64,000 nt of DNA from contig JANFFA010000004.1 of NCBI GenBank assembly GCA_030848925.1, positions 62,001 through 126,000 on the forward strand. The letters are read 5' to 3'. The position numbers and the translations under genes were made by a program. This document shows positions 42,927-52,439 of this stretch, piece after piece. The notes beneath the pieces are model-generated. The model did no database searches. It worked only from the letters and a program-made list of their open reading frames with translations, and was not told the DNA's origin. Position 1 is the first letter of the stretch; each line of letters opens with the position of its first letter. Origin of the DNA: Rhodalgimonas zhirmunskyi. Its GTDB lineage: Bacteria; Pseudomonadota; Alphaproteobacteria; Rhodobacterales; Rhodobacteraceae.

Positions 42927-43760
42927 ATGCCCCAAACCCTCGCCGAAATGGCCACCGAGGTGCTCACCACCGCGGATGGCCGCGCCAAGACCGCGCTCAG
43001 CCATGCCCATGCCGCCACGTGGCGCGCCGCCCGCGCCGCGGGCGAGGCGCTTCCCATCGGCACCGCGACCCCGCCCTTGCGCCCCGCCCGGCCCGACCAG
43101 CCCGAGTTGCGCGATCCGCGCGACGTGCCCAAGCGCAAACCCGGAAGCCCACAAGGCCGGATCGCGCTTCTCCATGCGGTGGCGCATATCGAGTTGAACG
43201 CCGTCGACCTGCACTGGGATATCATCGCCCGCTTCACGGACGTGAAAATGCCGCTCGGCTTCTACGATGACTGGGTCAAGGCTGCCGACGAAGAGTCCAA
43301 GCATTTCAACCTCGTATGCGATTGTCTTGAAGCACAAGGCAGCCATTATGGCGCCCTTCCGGCCCATGCCGGCATGTGGCGCGCCGCCGAGGATACGGTG
43401 GATGACATCATGGGCCGCCTCGCCGTCGTCCCCATGGTGCTCGAAGCGCGCGGCCTCGACGTGACCCCCGGCATGATCGAGATTTTCCGCAAGGCGAACG
43501 ACACCCAAACCCTCGCCGCGCTCGAAGTTATCTATGCCGAGGAAGTCGGCCATGTTGCCTATGGCTCCAAGTGGTTCCACTTCCTGTGCGGGCGCCACGA
43601 CATCGACCCGCAGGGCGAGTTTCACCGCCTCGTGCGCAAATACTTCCACGGCGCCCTCAAACCGCCTTTTAACGAGGAAAAACGCGCCGAGGCAGGCATC
43701 CCGCCCGATTTCTACTGGCCGCTCGCGGATGAAACCCCGGCCCGCGCGCGCAAGGGCTAA
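42927..43760 (+). CDS. DUF455 ferritin-like protein
   Basis: A 277-residue protein with a ferritin-like four-helix core. Candidate metal ligands are in HAVAHIELNAVDLHWD (first helix), ADEESKHFNLVCDCLEAQGSHYG (second) and YAEEVGHVAYGSKWF (fourth), which provide the E...ExxH pairs of a di-iron carboxylate site. The C-terminal ALKPPFNEEKRAEAGIPPDFYWPL is typical of DUF455. A di-iron oxygenase or oxidase function is likely by fold, but the substrate is unknown. It is likely cotranscribed with bcp, suggesting an oxidative-stress link. Confidence 0.88.
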   Translation: MPQTLAEMATEVLTTADGRAKTALSHAHAATWRAARAAGEALPIGTATPPLRPARPDQPELRDPRDVPKRKPGSPQGRIALLHAVAHIELNAVDLHWDIIARFTDVKMPLGFYDDWVKAADEESKHFNLVCDCLEAQGSHYGALPAHAGMWRAAEDTVDDIMGRLAVVPMVLEARGLDVTPGMIEIFRKANDTQTLAALEVIYAEEVGHVAYGSKWFHFLCGRHDIDPQGEFHRLVRKYFHGALKPPFNEEKRAEAGIPPDFYWPLADETPARARKG

Positions 43761-44012
43761 CCGACAGCCAGCGCCGCCCGGCTCAATCTCCCCCACCCAA
43801 GGTCCCTTACGTAACCTGTCCCGCTCGGCGAGCTTTCGCAGGCAAGCCCTTAGGAGTCGGCGGTTTTTCGCCGGTTGCCGTGCTCTGCTGCGACCAATGG
43901 AATCACGACGCGTAAAATTGTTGCGCCCCCGTCAACCGGTGGGTAAGCACTTCGCGGACGCACCCTTGGGGACGGGGTGCCCGATCATGGGATGGGACAG
44001 AGGAACAATCAC

Positions 44013-45344
44013 TTGCGGTCACGACTTGCAATCAAAATGCATTCGCTCCTAGAGCGGTTCTTTCCCGAGCGTCGCGTATTCCTACGCTCTGATAGCGATA
44101 CACGCTTCATCCGGCTTCGCCCGCATGTTCAGATGGCGGGCTTTCTCGGCTCTGCCCTGATCCTCGCATGGGCGATCATCGCCACCGCGATCCTGCTGAT
44201 GGACTCGATCGGTTCGGGCAATTTCCGCGAACAGGCCAAGCGCGATCAGCGCACCTATGCCGCCCGGCTCAATTTCCTCGCGGAAGAGCGCGACATGCGC
44301 GCCGAAGAAGCCCTCGCCGCACAGGACCGCTTCAACACCGCACTGGCCCAGATCAGCCGGATGCAATCCGAATTGCTGTCGTCGGAAACCCGTCGTCGCG
44401 AACTCGAAACCGGCATCGAGGTGATCCAGACCACCCTGCGCCGCACCATGAAAGAACGCGACACCGCGCGCAAATCCGCACAGGAACTGCAAACCGCCAT
44501 GGCCGAAGGCGGCAGCGCCCTGCCCGGCCAAAGCTCGGTCAGCAACGGCGCCATTTCCGTGCTGCAAGGCGCTCTGGCTGACACCGCGGCCGAACGTGAC
44601 AAGGTCGTCGCCGATGCTCAGGACGCGCTACAGCAAGCCGATGACATGGCGCTCCAGATCAAGCTGATGCAGGATCAGAACGACCAGATCTTCCGCCAAC
44701 TCGAAGATGCCATGACGATCTCGGTCGAGCCGCTCGACAAGATGTTTCGTCAGGCCGGTATGAACCCCGACAGCCTGCTCAAGCAGGTGCGCCGCGGCTA
44801 TTCCGGCCAGGGTGGCCCGCTCACCCCGCTCACCTTCTCGACCAAAGGCAGCGAGCCGAGCCCAGACACGATGCGCGCCAACCGCATCCTCAACCAGATG
44901 GACCGGCTCAATCTCTATCGCATCGCCGCCACCAAAGCGCCCTTCGCGATCCCGGTCAAAGACAAGTTCCGCTTCACCTCTGGCTTCGGCTATCGTCGCG
45001 ATCCCAAGACCGGCGGACGCCGTCTGCACAAGGGTGTCGATTTCGCCGGACCCGTCGGAACACCGCTCTATGCCACCGCCGATGGCGTGGTCACCCATGC
45101 GGGTTGGAGCTCGGGCTATGGCCGCCTCGTCAAGGTCCAGCACGAGTTCGGGATCGAGACCCGCTACGCCCACATGAACAAAATCCGCGTGAAGGTGGGG
45201 CAAAAAGTCTCGCGCGGACAGCGGATAGGTGATATGGGGGCATCCGGACGTGTGACCGGCCCTCATCTGCACTATGAAGTGCGTGTTGGTGGCAAGGCCG
45301 TCAATCCCATGACTTACATCAAGGCTGCGAACAATGTTTTCTAA
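44013..45344 (+). CDS. M23 metallopeptidase with transmembrane helix and coiled coil
   Basis: A 443-residue membrane-anchored peptidase. Residues 1-40 are cytoplasmic, a helix at 41-63 spans the membrane, ~70-240 form a coiled coil, and ~325-430 are the M23 LytM domain with zinc ligands in RRLHKGVDF and GPHLHYEV. I choose TTG 44013, 8 bases after AGAGGA, because MRSRLAIKMHSLLERFFPE continues into a conserved-looking head; ATG 43977 and 44040 are alternatives. The next gene is a bactofilin overlapping its end, an arrangement known from the BacA-LmdC pair that shapes peptidoglycan. Confidence 0.9.
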   Translation: MRSRLAIKMHSLLERFFPERRVFLRSDSDTRFIRLRPHVQMAGFLGSALILAWAIIATAILLMDSIGSGNFREQAKRDQRTYAARLNFLAEERDMRAEEALAAQDRFNTALAQISRMQSELLSSETRRRELETGIEVIQTTLRRTMKERDTARKSAQELQTAMAEGGSALPGQSSVSNGAISVLQGALADTAAERDKVVADAQDALQQADDMALQIKLMQDQNDQIFRQLEDAMTISVEPLDKMFRQAGMNPDSLLKQVRRGYSGQGGPLTPLTFSTKGSEPSPDTMRANRILNQMDRLNLYRIAATKAPFAIPVKDKFRFTSGFGYRRDPKTGGRRLHKGVDFAGPVGTPLYATADGVVTHAGWSSGYGRLVKVQHEFGIETRYAHMNKIRVKVGQKVSRGQRIGDMGASGRVTGPHLHYEVRVGGKAVNPMTYIKAANNVF

Positions 45345-45852
45345 AAGCAAGATCAACGAACCCGGCAAATCCGACGCGCATAAACCCCTCGATCCCGGCG
45401 CTCCGGCAACCAAGCCCGCGATGCCCGCCGCCCCGACGGGTGGCGAGTTCAAATCGTCTTCGGCCCCGGCACAGCCCAAGGCCAAGCCGCCCGCGTCTGT
45501 CCTGTCGGCTGATCTGCACATTACCGGCAACCTCAAGACAACCGGCGACATCCAGATCGAAGGCACCGTCGAAGGCGACATCCGCGCTCACCTGCTGACC
45601 GTCGGCGAAACCGCCACCGTCAAAGGCGAAGTGATGGCCGATGACGTCGTGGTCAATGGCCGCATCGTCGGCCGCGTGCGTGGTCTGAAGGTCCGCCTCA
45701 CCTCGACCGCCCGCGTCGAAGGCGACATCATCCACAAGACCATCGCGATCGAAAGCGGCGCCCATTTCGAAGGCTCCGTGCAGCGTCAGGACGATCCCCT
45801 GTCCCAAGGCGGCAAGCCCGCGCCCAAGCCGGCTGCACCGCAGCAGGGCTGA
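45334..45852 (+). CDS. Bactofilin (polymer-forming cytoskeletal protein)
   Basis: A 172-residue bactofilin. Residues 1-55 are a Pro/Ala/Lys-rich linker, then the right-handed beta-helix core from LSADLHITGNLKTTGDIQIEG to about residue 150, followed by a Pro/Lys tail. Bactofilins polymerise without nucleotides on the membrane and position cell-wall enzymes. The ATG overlaps the last 11 bases of the M23 peptidase gene in another frame, implying coupled translation and a joint function in wall or shape control. Confidence 0.93.
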   Translation: MFSKSKINEPGKSDAHKPLDPGAPATKPAMPAAPTGGEFKSSSAPAQPKAKPPASVLSADLHITGNLKTTGDIQIEGTVEGDIRAHLLTVGETATVKGEVMADDVVVNGRIVGRVRGLKVRLTSTARVEGDIIHKTIAIESGAHFEGSVQRQDDPLSQGGKPAPKPAAPQQG

Positions 45853-45877
45853 TCGCGCCTTCAATAAGACAGTTTGA

Positions 45878-45907
45878 AACACCGGGCCTCGTGTCCGGTG
45901 TTTTCTT
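45878..45907 (+). terminator. Rho-independent terminator after the bactofilin gene
   Basis: AAACACCGG (45878-45886) and CCGGTGTTT (45895-45903) with an 8-base loop, followed by TTCTT. Confidence 0.88.
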
Positions 45908-45956
45908 ATCTGCTGCCCACTTCCGGTAACCCGTCCGCCGTTCAAGGAACTTGTTT

Positions 45957-47114
45957 ATGTATCGTACAGCTTCTCGCCTCACCCTCGTTTTGGCCGCGCT
46001 CATGCTCACCCTGATTCAGTCCCCGTCCGTGACCCGCGCACAGACCTCAGAAGTGACCACACCAGAGGAAACAGGCCCGTTCACCTGTATCAGTCACTTC
46101 GGCGTCGGAGAAATCCGCGCCCTCAAATGCGAGCGTTTCTCGGGCCGCAGCGTAAACATCAGCATCGGACAGCTCTCCGCAACCGTGGCGGATAAAGAAG
46201 TTACAGACATCCGCCTCGTGTCCGACAATTCGCCCGACGAACCCTTCGATCTTTCGCCCCTCGCCGGGGCCGACCATATCCGCAGTCTCAACATCTACCG
46301 CGAAGGCGATCTCGATCTGACGCCGCTGCTGTCGATGGCCGGTCTCAAATCCCTGTCGCTCTCGATTGATGCCGCCCGCGCCCTGCCGCAACTGGCCCAA
46401 GACGGCGCGCAGGGGCCAAAGGGCCTCGTCGGGCTCAGGCTCTACATTCCACGCGATACAGTCGATCTTACGCCACTGCGCGATTGGGATGCGTTGCGCC
46501 TTCTCAACATCAAGGCGACTGCCGTGACGGGGACCAAGGCGCTCGCCACCCTGACCCGGCTGTCCAACGTGACGATCGAGATCAAAGAGCCAGCCGATTT
46601 CACGCCCCTCGGCTCTGCAACGGGCCTGCGGCAGCTCAGTCTGCGCGGCGTGCTCGGTGGTCAGGCCGTCAGCGATATCGGCTTTCTCGCAAATCTGACG
46701 GACCTGCGCAGCCTCGCGCTCTATTCCAACCGGATCACCGATCTCGCGCCCCTGTCCAATCTGACCAAGCTGCGCACACTGATTCTCAGCAAGAACACCG
46801 CGCTCGAGGACCTCGCCCCTCTCGAACGCCTGACAGACCTGCGCAACCTGCAACTGCGCCAAACCCGGGTCACAGATATTACCCCGCTGCACGACATGTC
46901 CGCGCTACGCATCCTCTGGATCAGCGGGACGCCGCTCTCTGACATTTCGGTTCTCGCCAACATGCCCGAGATGTTCGGCCTTGAACTGACGCGCACCAAT
47001 GTCAGTGACCTGACCCCGCTTGAAGGGTTGAAGAACCTCCAGCACCTCAACGTCAAAGGCGCACAGGTCAGCGATTTCTCCGCCGTCCCCGACGGTGTGA
47101 AAATCAGGAAATAG
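45957..47114 (+). CDS. Secreted SDS22/internalin-type leucine-rich-repeat protein
   Basis: A 385-residue protein with a Sec signal peptide (MYRTASRLTLVLAALMLTLI, cleavage near TRA at ~residue 28). After a Cys-containing cap (FTCISHFGVGEIRALKC) it carries about ten LRRs of 21-22 residues with the pattern L-x-x-L-x-x-L-x-L-x-x-x-x-I/V-x-D-I/L-x-P-L. AAGGAA lies 7 bases before ATG 45957. Internalin-type LRRs bind proteins at the cell surface; with no anchor it is probably periplasmic or released. The ligand is unknown. It follows the bactofilin terminator and is convergent with the RND permease. Confidence 0.85.
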   Translation: MYRTASRLTLVLAALMLTLIQSPSVTRAQTSEVTTPEETGPFTCISHFGVGEIRALKCERFSGRSVNISIGQLSATVADKEVTDIRLVSDNSPDEPFDLSPLAGADHIRSLNIYREGDLDLTPLLSMAGLKSLSLSIDAARALPQLAQDGAQGPKGLVGLRLYIPRDTVDLTPLRDWDALRLLNIKATAVTGTKALATLTRLSNVTIEIKEPADFTPLGSATGLRQLSLRGVLGGQAVSDIGFLANLTDLRSLALYSNRITDLAPLSNLTKLRTLILSKNTALEDLAPLERLTDLRNLQLRQTRVTDITPLHDMSALRILWISGTPLSDISVLANMPEMFGLELTRTNVSDLTPLEGLKNLQHLNVKGAQVSDFSAVPDGVKIRK

Positions 47115-47164
47115 CAAAGCGTGGGGCGGCCCGCCTTAAACCAAAGCCGCCGCCCCCGCCAACC

Positions 47165-50100
47165 TCAGGCCTTGGCCTTCGCCGCCTTGCGCGCCGCTGC
47201 ATCCGCCTTCCGCTCTTTCGGAAAGAAGCTATAGTAGAACACCGGCGCTGCCACCAGCGTGAGGATCGAGGCAAAGCCAAGCCCGCCCATGATCGTCACC
47301 GCCATCGAGGCAAAGAACGCATCCGACAGCAGCGGGATCATCCCAAGGATGGTCGTCGCCGCCGCCAGCACCACGGGCCTCAAACGCGACGTGCTGGCGT
47401 CAAGGATCGCTTGCCGGAACGGCACCCCATCGGCGCGCACAAGGTCGATCTCTTCGACCAGCACGATCCCGTTCTTGATCAACATCCCCGACAGGCTCAG
47501 CAGCCCCAGAAGCGCTGTGAACGAGAACGGCAAGCCGGTTCCCAACAGCCCCAGCGCCACGCCGTTCACACTCATCGGAACCAACAGCCAGATGATCACC
47601 GGCTGGCGAATCGTGCCGAACAACAGAACCGAGATCAGCACCATGCTGATGAACGACAGCGGCAGCTGCTTGCCAAGGCTCGCCTGCGCCTTGGTCGAGT
47701 TTTCGAACTCCCCGCCCCACTCAAGCGAATATCCCTCGGGCAATTCAATCGCCTCGACCGCACCGCGAACCTCGTTGAACACGCTCGATGCGTTCACCCC
47801 CGCCGGCACCCCGGCCATGACGGTGATCGTCGGCACCCGGTCGCGCCGCACGATATAGGTGTTCTGCGCCTCCCAGTCGAACCCGTCGATCACCTGCGCC
47901 ACCGGAAGGTAGGTGCCCGCAGCCTCGGAATAGACCGGCAGGTCGGCCAGATGGGCCGCGCTGTCGCTCTGGGCATTGTCATTGCGGATGATGATCGGGA
48001 TCAGCCGGTCGGCCTCGCGGTAATACCCCACCTGCGAGCCATCGGTGCCAAACTGCAAAGACAGGGCCAGGTCATCACGCGACACCCCCGCCGCCTTGGC
48101 CCGCTCGTCCGCGAAACGCGGCACGATGGTCAATTCACGCTCACGCCAGTCGGCGCGCAGATCCTGCAACTGGTCCGACGACTCAAGCAACACCTCCTGC
48201 GCCCGCTCGGACAACTGCCGCAACACCACCGGATCGGGTCCCGAGAACCGCGCCGCAATCGGCGCGCCCCCACCGGGACCAAAGGCCAAACGCTCGGTGC
48301 GGAATTCACCCCCCGTCAGCGTCGCCCGCCCAAAGGCTTCAAGATCGGCCCGCAACGCCGGGATCTCCTCCAGCGCATGGGTGCGAATGATCAAATGGCC
48401 ATAGGTCGGCAGGGTTTCCTCGGGCGCATAGGTCAGCATGAAGCGCGTCGCCCCGCCGCCCACGAAGGTCGCGACCGAAGCCACCTCGTCCCGGTCCGCC
48501 AGCCAGCTTTCCAGCACCTTCATGTCCTCGGACACGCGATGGATGCTCGACCCCTGCGGCAGCTTGTAATGCACATAGAACAGCGGTGTGTTCGAATCCG
48601 GGAAGAACGCCTGCTTCACCTGCCCGAAGCCGATGTAGCACAGCACCGTGATCCCGATCAGCGCAAGGATCACCAGATGGCGCAGCGTCAGCGCCAGAGA
48701 CAGCATCCCACGATAGGCGCGGAACAGCGGCCCACCGTAATGATCGCCGTCCTCGCCCGAACCGACCTTGAAGAAATAATGCCCCAGAAGCGGCGTCGCC
48801 GTGATCGCCAGCAGCCACGACAGCAGCAGCGAAATCCCGATCACCGCGAACAGCGAAAACAGGAACTCCCCGGTCGCATCCGGGCTTAGCCCGATCCCGG
48901 CGAAGGCCATGATGCCGATCACCGTCGCGCCCAATAGCGGCGTTTGCGTCTTCTTGGCCACGTCCTCGGCGGCATCGCGGGCGGATTTGCCCTGTGCCAT
49001 GTCGCCCTGCATGCCCTCGGCCACCACGATGGCGTTGTCCACCAGCATCCCCATCGCAATGATCAGCGCGCCCAGCGAAATCCGCTCCATCTCGATGCCG
49101 AAAATCGCCATCAGGAACACCGTGCCGACAACCGTCAGCAACAGCGTCGCGCCCACCACGACCGCCGCCCGCCAGCCCATGAACAGCGCCAGCACGATCA
49201 CCACGATCGCAACCGACATGCCAAGGTTCAGAAGGAACGCGTTCGAGGCTTCGTCCACCACGACGTGCTGTTGATAGATCGGGTGCAACTCCACGCCCGC
49301 AGGCACATCGCGCATCAACTCGTCCAGCCGCGCATCCACGCTCGCGCCCACGTCAACGATGTTCAGCGAAGCCTTGCCCGCCACGCCCAGCGTGAACGCT
49401 TCCTGCCCGTTGAAGCGGATAATCTCGCTCGGGTCGGTGACGCGCGCGCGCTCCACCGTGGCAAGGTCAAGAAGGTCGATCACATCGCCGCCCACCCCAA
49501 TGGTCAGGTTGGCAATCTCGTCCACCGTGTCCGACCCCTGCGGCGCCTGAATGCGCACGTCCTGCCCGTTCTGCGTGACGCTACCGGCCTGCGTGCGCGA
49601 GTCGGTGTTCGACAGCGCCGCCCCAATCGCGCCGGGCCCGATCCCAAGGTTGGTGATGATCGAGGTGCGCGCATTGACGTAAATCGCCTCGGACGGAAGC
49701 CCCGCCACCGCCACGTCGGCCACGCCGTTCACCGCCAGCAATTCGCGCCGCAGGAATTCGGAAATCTCGTGCACCTCGGCATCGCTGAACCCGGGCGCGG
49801 TCACGGCATAAAACACGCCATACACATCCCCGAAGGTATCGTTGACGATCGGCGTGCCCGCCTCGGGCGGAAGGCTCCGGGTGGCGTCTTCCACCCGGTT
49901 GCGCAGCTTCGTCCAGATCGCCGGCAGTTCGGTGCCGTCATAGGTCGACTCGATATTGACCGAAATCCGGCTGATCCCCGGCTTGTTCGACGAGGTGATG
50001 AAATCAATCTCGCCCATCTTCTGGATCTCGGATTCGATCGGCTCCGACACCTCACGCGCCACCTGCTCGGCACTGGCGCCGGGATAGGACGTGATGATGA

Positions 50101-50236
50101 TGGCGTTCTTGATGGTAAAGGCAGGGTCTTCCAGACGGCCAATCGTGGCAAATCCCCAGATGCCGCCCAGAAGGCAAGCCAGCATGAGAATCCATGTGAT
50201 CAGCGCCTTATCGATGGACGCGCGCGCAATGGACAT
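47165..50236 (-). CDS. RND efflux transporter permease
   Basis: A 1023-residue RND permease. Twelve helices are arranged as 1+5+1+5 with two large periplasmic loops. The proton-relay region in TM4 reads AMGMLVDNAIVVAEG, so one aspartate is present and the second usual Asp is Asn, as in one branch of this family; the lysine partner is in SGMLIKNGIVLVEE. It exports substrates across the envelope with the adaptor encoded just upstream (5-base gap) and an outer-membrane channel not in this window. The substrate class (drug or other) is not assignable. No regulator is adjacent. Confidence 0.92.
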   Translation of the reverse strand: MSIARASIDKALITWILMLACLLGGIWGFATIGRLEDPAFTIKNAIIITSYPGASAEQVAREVSEPIESEIQKMGEIDFITSSNKPGISRISVNIESTYDGTELPAIWTKLRNRVEDATRSLPPEAGTPIVNDTFGDVYGVFYAVTAPGFSDAEVHEISEFLRRELLAVNGVADVAVAGLPSEAIYVNARTSIITNLGIGPGAIGAALSNTDSRTQAGSVTQNGQDVRIQAPQGSDTVDEIANLTIGVGGDVIDLLDLATVERARVTDPSEIIRFNGQEAFTLGVAGKASLNIVDVGASVDARLDELMRDVPAGVELHPIYQQHVVVDEASNAFLLNLGMSVAIVVIVLALFMGWRAAVVVGATLLLTVVGTVFLMAIFGIEMERISLGALIIAMGMLVDNAIVVAEGMQGDMAQGKSARDAAEDVAKKTQTPLLGATVIGIMAFAGIGLSPDATGEFLFSLFAVIGISLLLSWLLAITATPLLGHYFFKVGSGEDGDHYGGPLFRAYRGMLSLALTLRHLVILALIGITVLCYIGFGQVKQAFFPDSNTPLFYVHYKLPQGSSIHRVSEDMKVLESWLADRDEVASVATFVGGGATRFMLTYAPEETLPTYGHLIIRTHALEEIPALRADLEAFGRATLTGGEFRTERLAFGPGGGAPIAARFSGPDPVVLRQLSERAQEVLLESSDQLQDLRADWRERELTIVPRFADERAKAAGVSRDDLALSLQFGTDGSQVGYYREADRLIPIIIRNDNAQSDSAAHLADLPVYSEAAGTYLPVAQVIDGFDWEAQNTYIVRRDRVPTITVMAGVPAGVNASSVFNEVRGAVEAIELPEGYSLEWGGEFENSTKAQASLGKQLPLSFISMVLISVLLFGTIRQPVIIWLLVPMSVNGVALGLLGTGLPFSFTALLGLLSLSGMLIKNGIVLVEEIDLVRADGVPFRQAILDASTSRLRPVVLAAATTILGMIPLLSDAFFASMAVTIMGGLGFASILTLVAAPVFYYSFFPKERKADAAARKAAKAKA

Positions 50237-50241
50237 TGGCC

Positions 50242-51285
50242 TTACTCCCCGATTCGGGTGAAGGGACGCACGGACTGGCCATCGCGCAGTTGCGACGCCC
50301 CGGTCAGCACGATCTGCGTGCCCTCATCGGGGCCGTCGATCATGTAAAGCCGCCCGTCATCGTGCAACTCGATCTTGACCGGCGCGCGCCGCACCTTGCC
50401 ATCGTCATAGACCATCACCGCCGGCGCGCCCGCCGGGTCATAAACCAGCGCGCTCTCGGGCAGGATGATGCCATCAGGTGCCCGGCCCTTGGCCGCGGCA
50501 TAAACCGTCACCGACGCCCCCGGAAAAACAAAGGCACCCGGATTTTCGGTATAGGCCAGCGTGATCGTATAGGTCTGTCCCACGCTCGAGGTTTCCGTCT
50601 CGAATTCACGCAGGGCCAGCGGATAACGGGTCTCATCGCCCGGCAACTCGGCTTCGAACCTCACCCGGTCCCCGGCCCCGGCTTGGCGAAACAGCACCTC
50701 GGGCACCTTGATATCGACCCGCAATTCCGAAATGTCGTGCAAGCGCAGAACCGGCGTTCCCGCCGCCACCGTCTGGTAATTCGCCACAAGACGCCGCGCA
50801 ATCAACGCATCGAACGGCGCGCGCAGCGTCGCGTGATCCAAGTTGTCCTTGGCACTGTCCAAAGCGATCTCGGCCAGTTGCAACTGGGTTTCCGCATCGC
50901 GCACCTGCACCTGCGACACCGCCTGCCCGCTCAGCGAATCCAGCCGCTCGGCATCGCGCTTGGCCTTTGCATAATTCGCTTCGGCCTGCGCCACCGCCCG
51001 CTCATAGCCCGCCAGATCAAGCCGCGCGATCACCGCGCCCTTGGCCTTGGTCGATCCCTCTTCCGCGTTCAATTCCTCAAGCTGCCCCGCCACCTGAAAG
51101 GCAAGGTCCACGGTCTGGCGCGCCGTCACCTGCCCGAAGAATTGCCGCTGCAACACCACCGGCTGCGAACTCAGCTGCATCAGCTTCACGGGTTTGGGCG
51201 TTTCGGGAACCTCCTGCGCCTGCACCGGCATGGCGATGGGCATGGTCAGGAAAACGGCGGTCATAACGGAAAGAACAGAGCGCAA
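50242..51285 (-). CDS. RND efflux periplasmic adaptor
   Basis: A 347-residue membrane-fusion protein. I place the start at TTG 51285, 8 bases after AGGAG, giving a signal sequence LRSVLSVMTAVFLTMPIAM with cleavage near AQA; the frame is open to 51381, but without a signal. The lipoyl halves are in VDLAFQVAGQLEELNAEEG and ATLRAPFDALIARRLV, separated by an alpha-hairpin, then beta-barrel and membrane-proximal domains. It forms the pump with the downstream permease gene, 5 bases away. Confidence 0.9.
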   Translation of the reverse strand: MRSVLSVMTAVFLTMPIAMPVQAQEVPETPKPVKLMQLSSQPVVLQRQFFGQVTARQTVDLAFQVAGQLEELNAEEGSTKAKGAVIARLDLAGYERAVAQAEANYAKAKRDAERLDSLSGQAVSQVQVRDAETQLQLAEIALDSAKDNLDHATLRAPFDALIARRLVANYQTVAAGTPVLRLHDISELRVDIKVPEVLFRQAGAGDRVRFEAELPGDETRYPLALREFETETSSVGQTYTITLAYTENPGAFVFPGASVTVYAAAKGRAPDGIILPESALVYDPAGAPAVMVYDDGKVRRAPVKIELHDDGRLYMIDGPDEGTQIVLTGASQLRDGQSVRPFTRIGE

Positions 51286-51728
51286 CGGCGAAACTCCTGT
51301 CTCGATGGAAATCGGGATATGGTGATGCGGGCGAAAACACCCCTTGTCGGCCCCATTTATGCCGATCGAACGAAAAAGCAAACTGCTTAGTTCACTTTTT
51401 TTTGCCGCGCGAAGCTTGCACAGCCATCAAGCTTATCCGCAGCCTCCCTCCTCCGTGTCAGCCCTTGCAACAGGACAGCCTTCCAGCCCCTAGGTGTGTT
51501 CCAAATGGGACTTTGTTTCGGAAGCGTATAAAATCTTAACCCTCGGCTCTCACAGGCTCGACACGGCGACGAAGCAATACAACCCAATTTGTTACGCGCA
51601 CCATTGACTGATTAATTTCCATCTCGCACGACACTTAGAAAATATTTAAAATGTATTGACCAAAATGTTATTTCTCTCTCATACAGCCCCACTAAAGCGC
51701 AATATGATCTGAGAGATGGAGACGTTAC
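51286..51728. other. AT-rich 443-bp intergenic region with candidate promoter
   Basis: Base composition falls sharply from about 51390 onward. A possible sigma-70 promoter for the FkbM gene is TTGACC (51656) with TCATAC 17 bases later. A short minus-strand frame (51387-51587) has no ribosome site or similarity I recognise, so it is not called. No transposase remnant is visible. Confidence 0.5.
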
Positions 51729-52439
51729 TTGTATAAAATTGGAAATCACTGGGTTCCTAGCGCAGATGCTCGTGGCAAGCGCAACAAGGCCAAGTTACAG
51801 AAGATGTACATTCAGCACAACGGTTCGGTCGAACCGCTACTGATGGCATTTGAAAAGATCCGGGAGGCTTATCCTAACAACGAAATGTCAACAAAATCTG
51901 CAATTGATTGTGGCGCCAATGTTGGCTCTTATACGCGCGAACTATCCAAAGTCTTCGCGAAGACTTACAGTTTTGAGCCCTCTCGCGATACTTTTGCTTG
52001 TCTTGAGCGCAACGTATACGAATGGGATATATACGGTCGTACGCATCTCTACAACGCAGCAGTATCCGATACCCGTGGATATGTTGGAATGGGCCGCGAT
52101 TGGGGTAGACTTTCAATTACCAGCCGAGTTAAGGGCCGCGGAGATATTCCCGCAATCCCTCTGGACAGTCTGGGTCTGAATGATTTGGGTTTTCTTAAAC
52201 TGGATGTAGAAGGGTTTGAACTGGCTGCGCTCAAAGGTGCGACTAAGATGATCAAAACCTCTAAACCAGTTGTATTTATGGAGGTGAAACCCAAGGAAGA
52301 AGCGAAGTCTGCAACGCCCTATGCCGCTCAAAAATACCTTCTTGAACTCGGGTATGAGATGGTGGCTGAAATTGGAATTAATAGACTTTATTTTCCCAAA
52401 CAAGCCATGCCTCACGCGTCCAGTTCGGCGTCCCAGTAA
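51729..52439 (+). CDS. FkbM-family methyltransferase, AT-rich, probably horizontally acquired
   Basis: A 236-residue SAM-dependent methyltransferase. Motif I is AIDCGANVGSYTRELSKVF, motif post-I has YSFEPS, and FLKLDVEGFELAALKGA is the FkbM hallmark. The start is TTG 51729 with GGAGA 6 bases upstream. Codon use is AT-rich, unlike all neighbours, up to about base 52405. The last ~10 residues (MPHASSSASQ) are encoded by the antisense of the HNH gene end, so the native 3' end seems lost. FkbM enzymes often O-methylate sugars or glycolipids; no glycan cluster is seen here. Confidence 0.88.
   Translation: MYKIGNHWVPSADARGKRNKAKLQKMYIQHNGSVEPLLMAFEKIREAYPNNEMSTKSAIDCGANVGSYTRELSKVFAKTYSFEPSRDTFACLERNVYEWDIYGRTHLYNAAVSDTRGYVGMGRDWGRLSITSRVKGRGDIPAIPLDSLGLNDLGFLKLDVEGFELAALKGATKMIKTSKPVVFMEVKPKEEAKSATPYAAQKYLLELGYEMVAEIGINRLYFPKQAMPHASSSASQ

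Noticed and set aside
51387-51587. 66-codon minus-strand frame in the AT-rich region
   Set aside because: No ribosome site, odd composition and no recognisable similarity.
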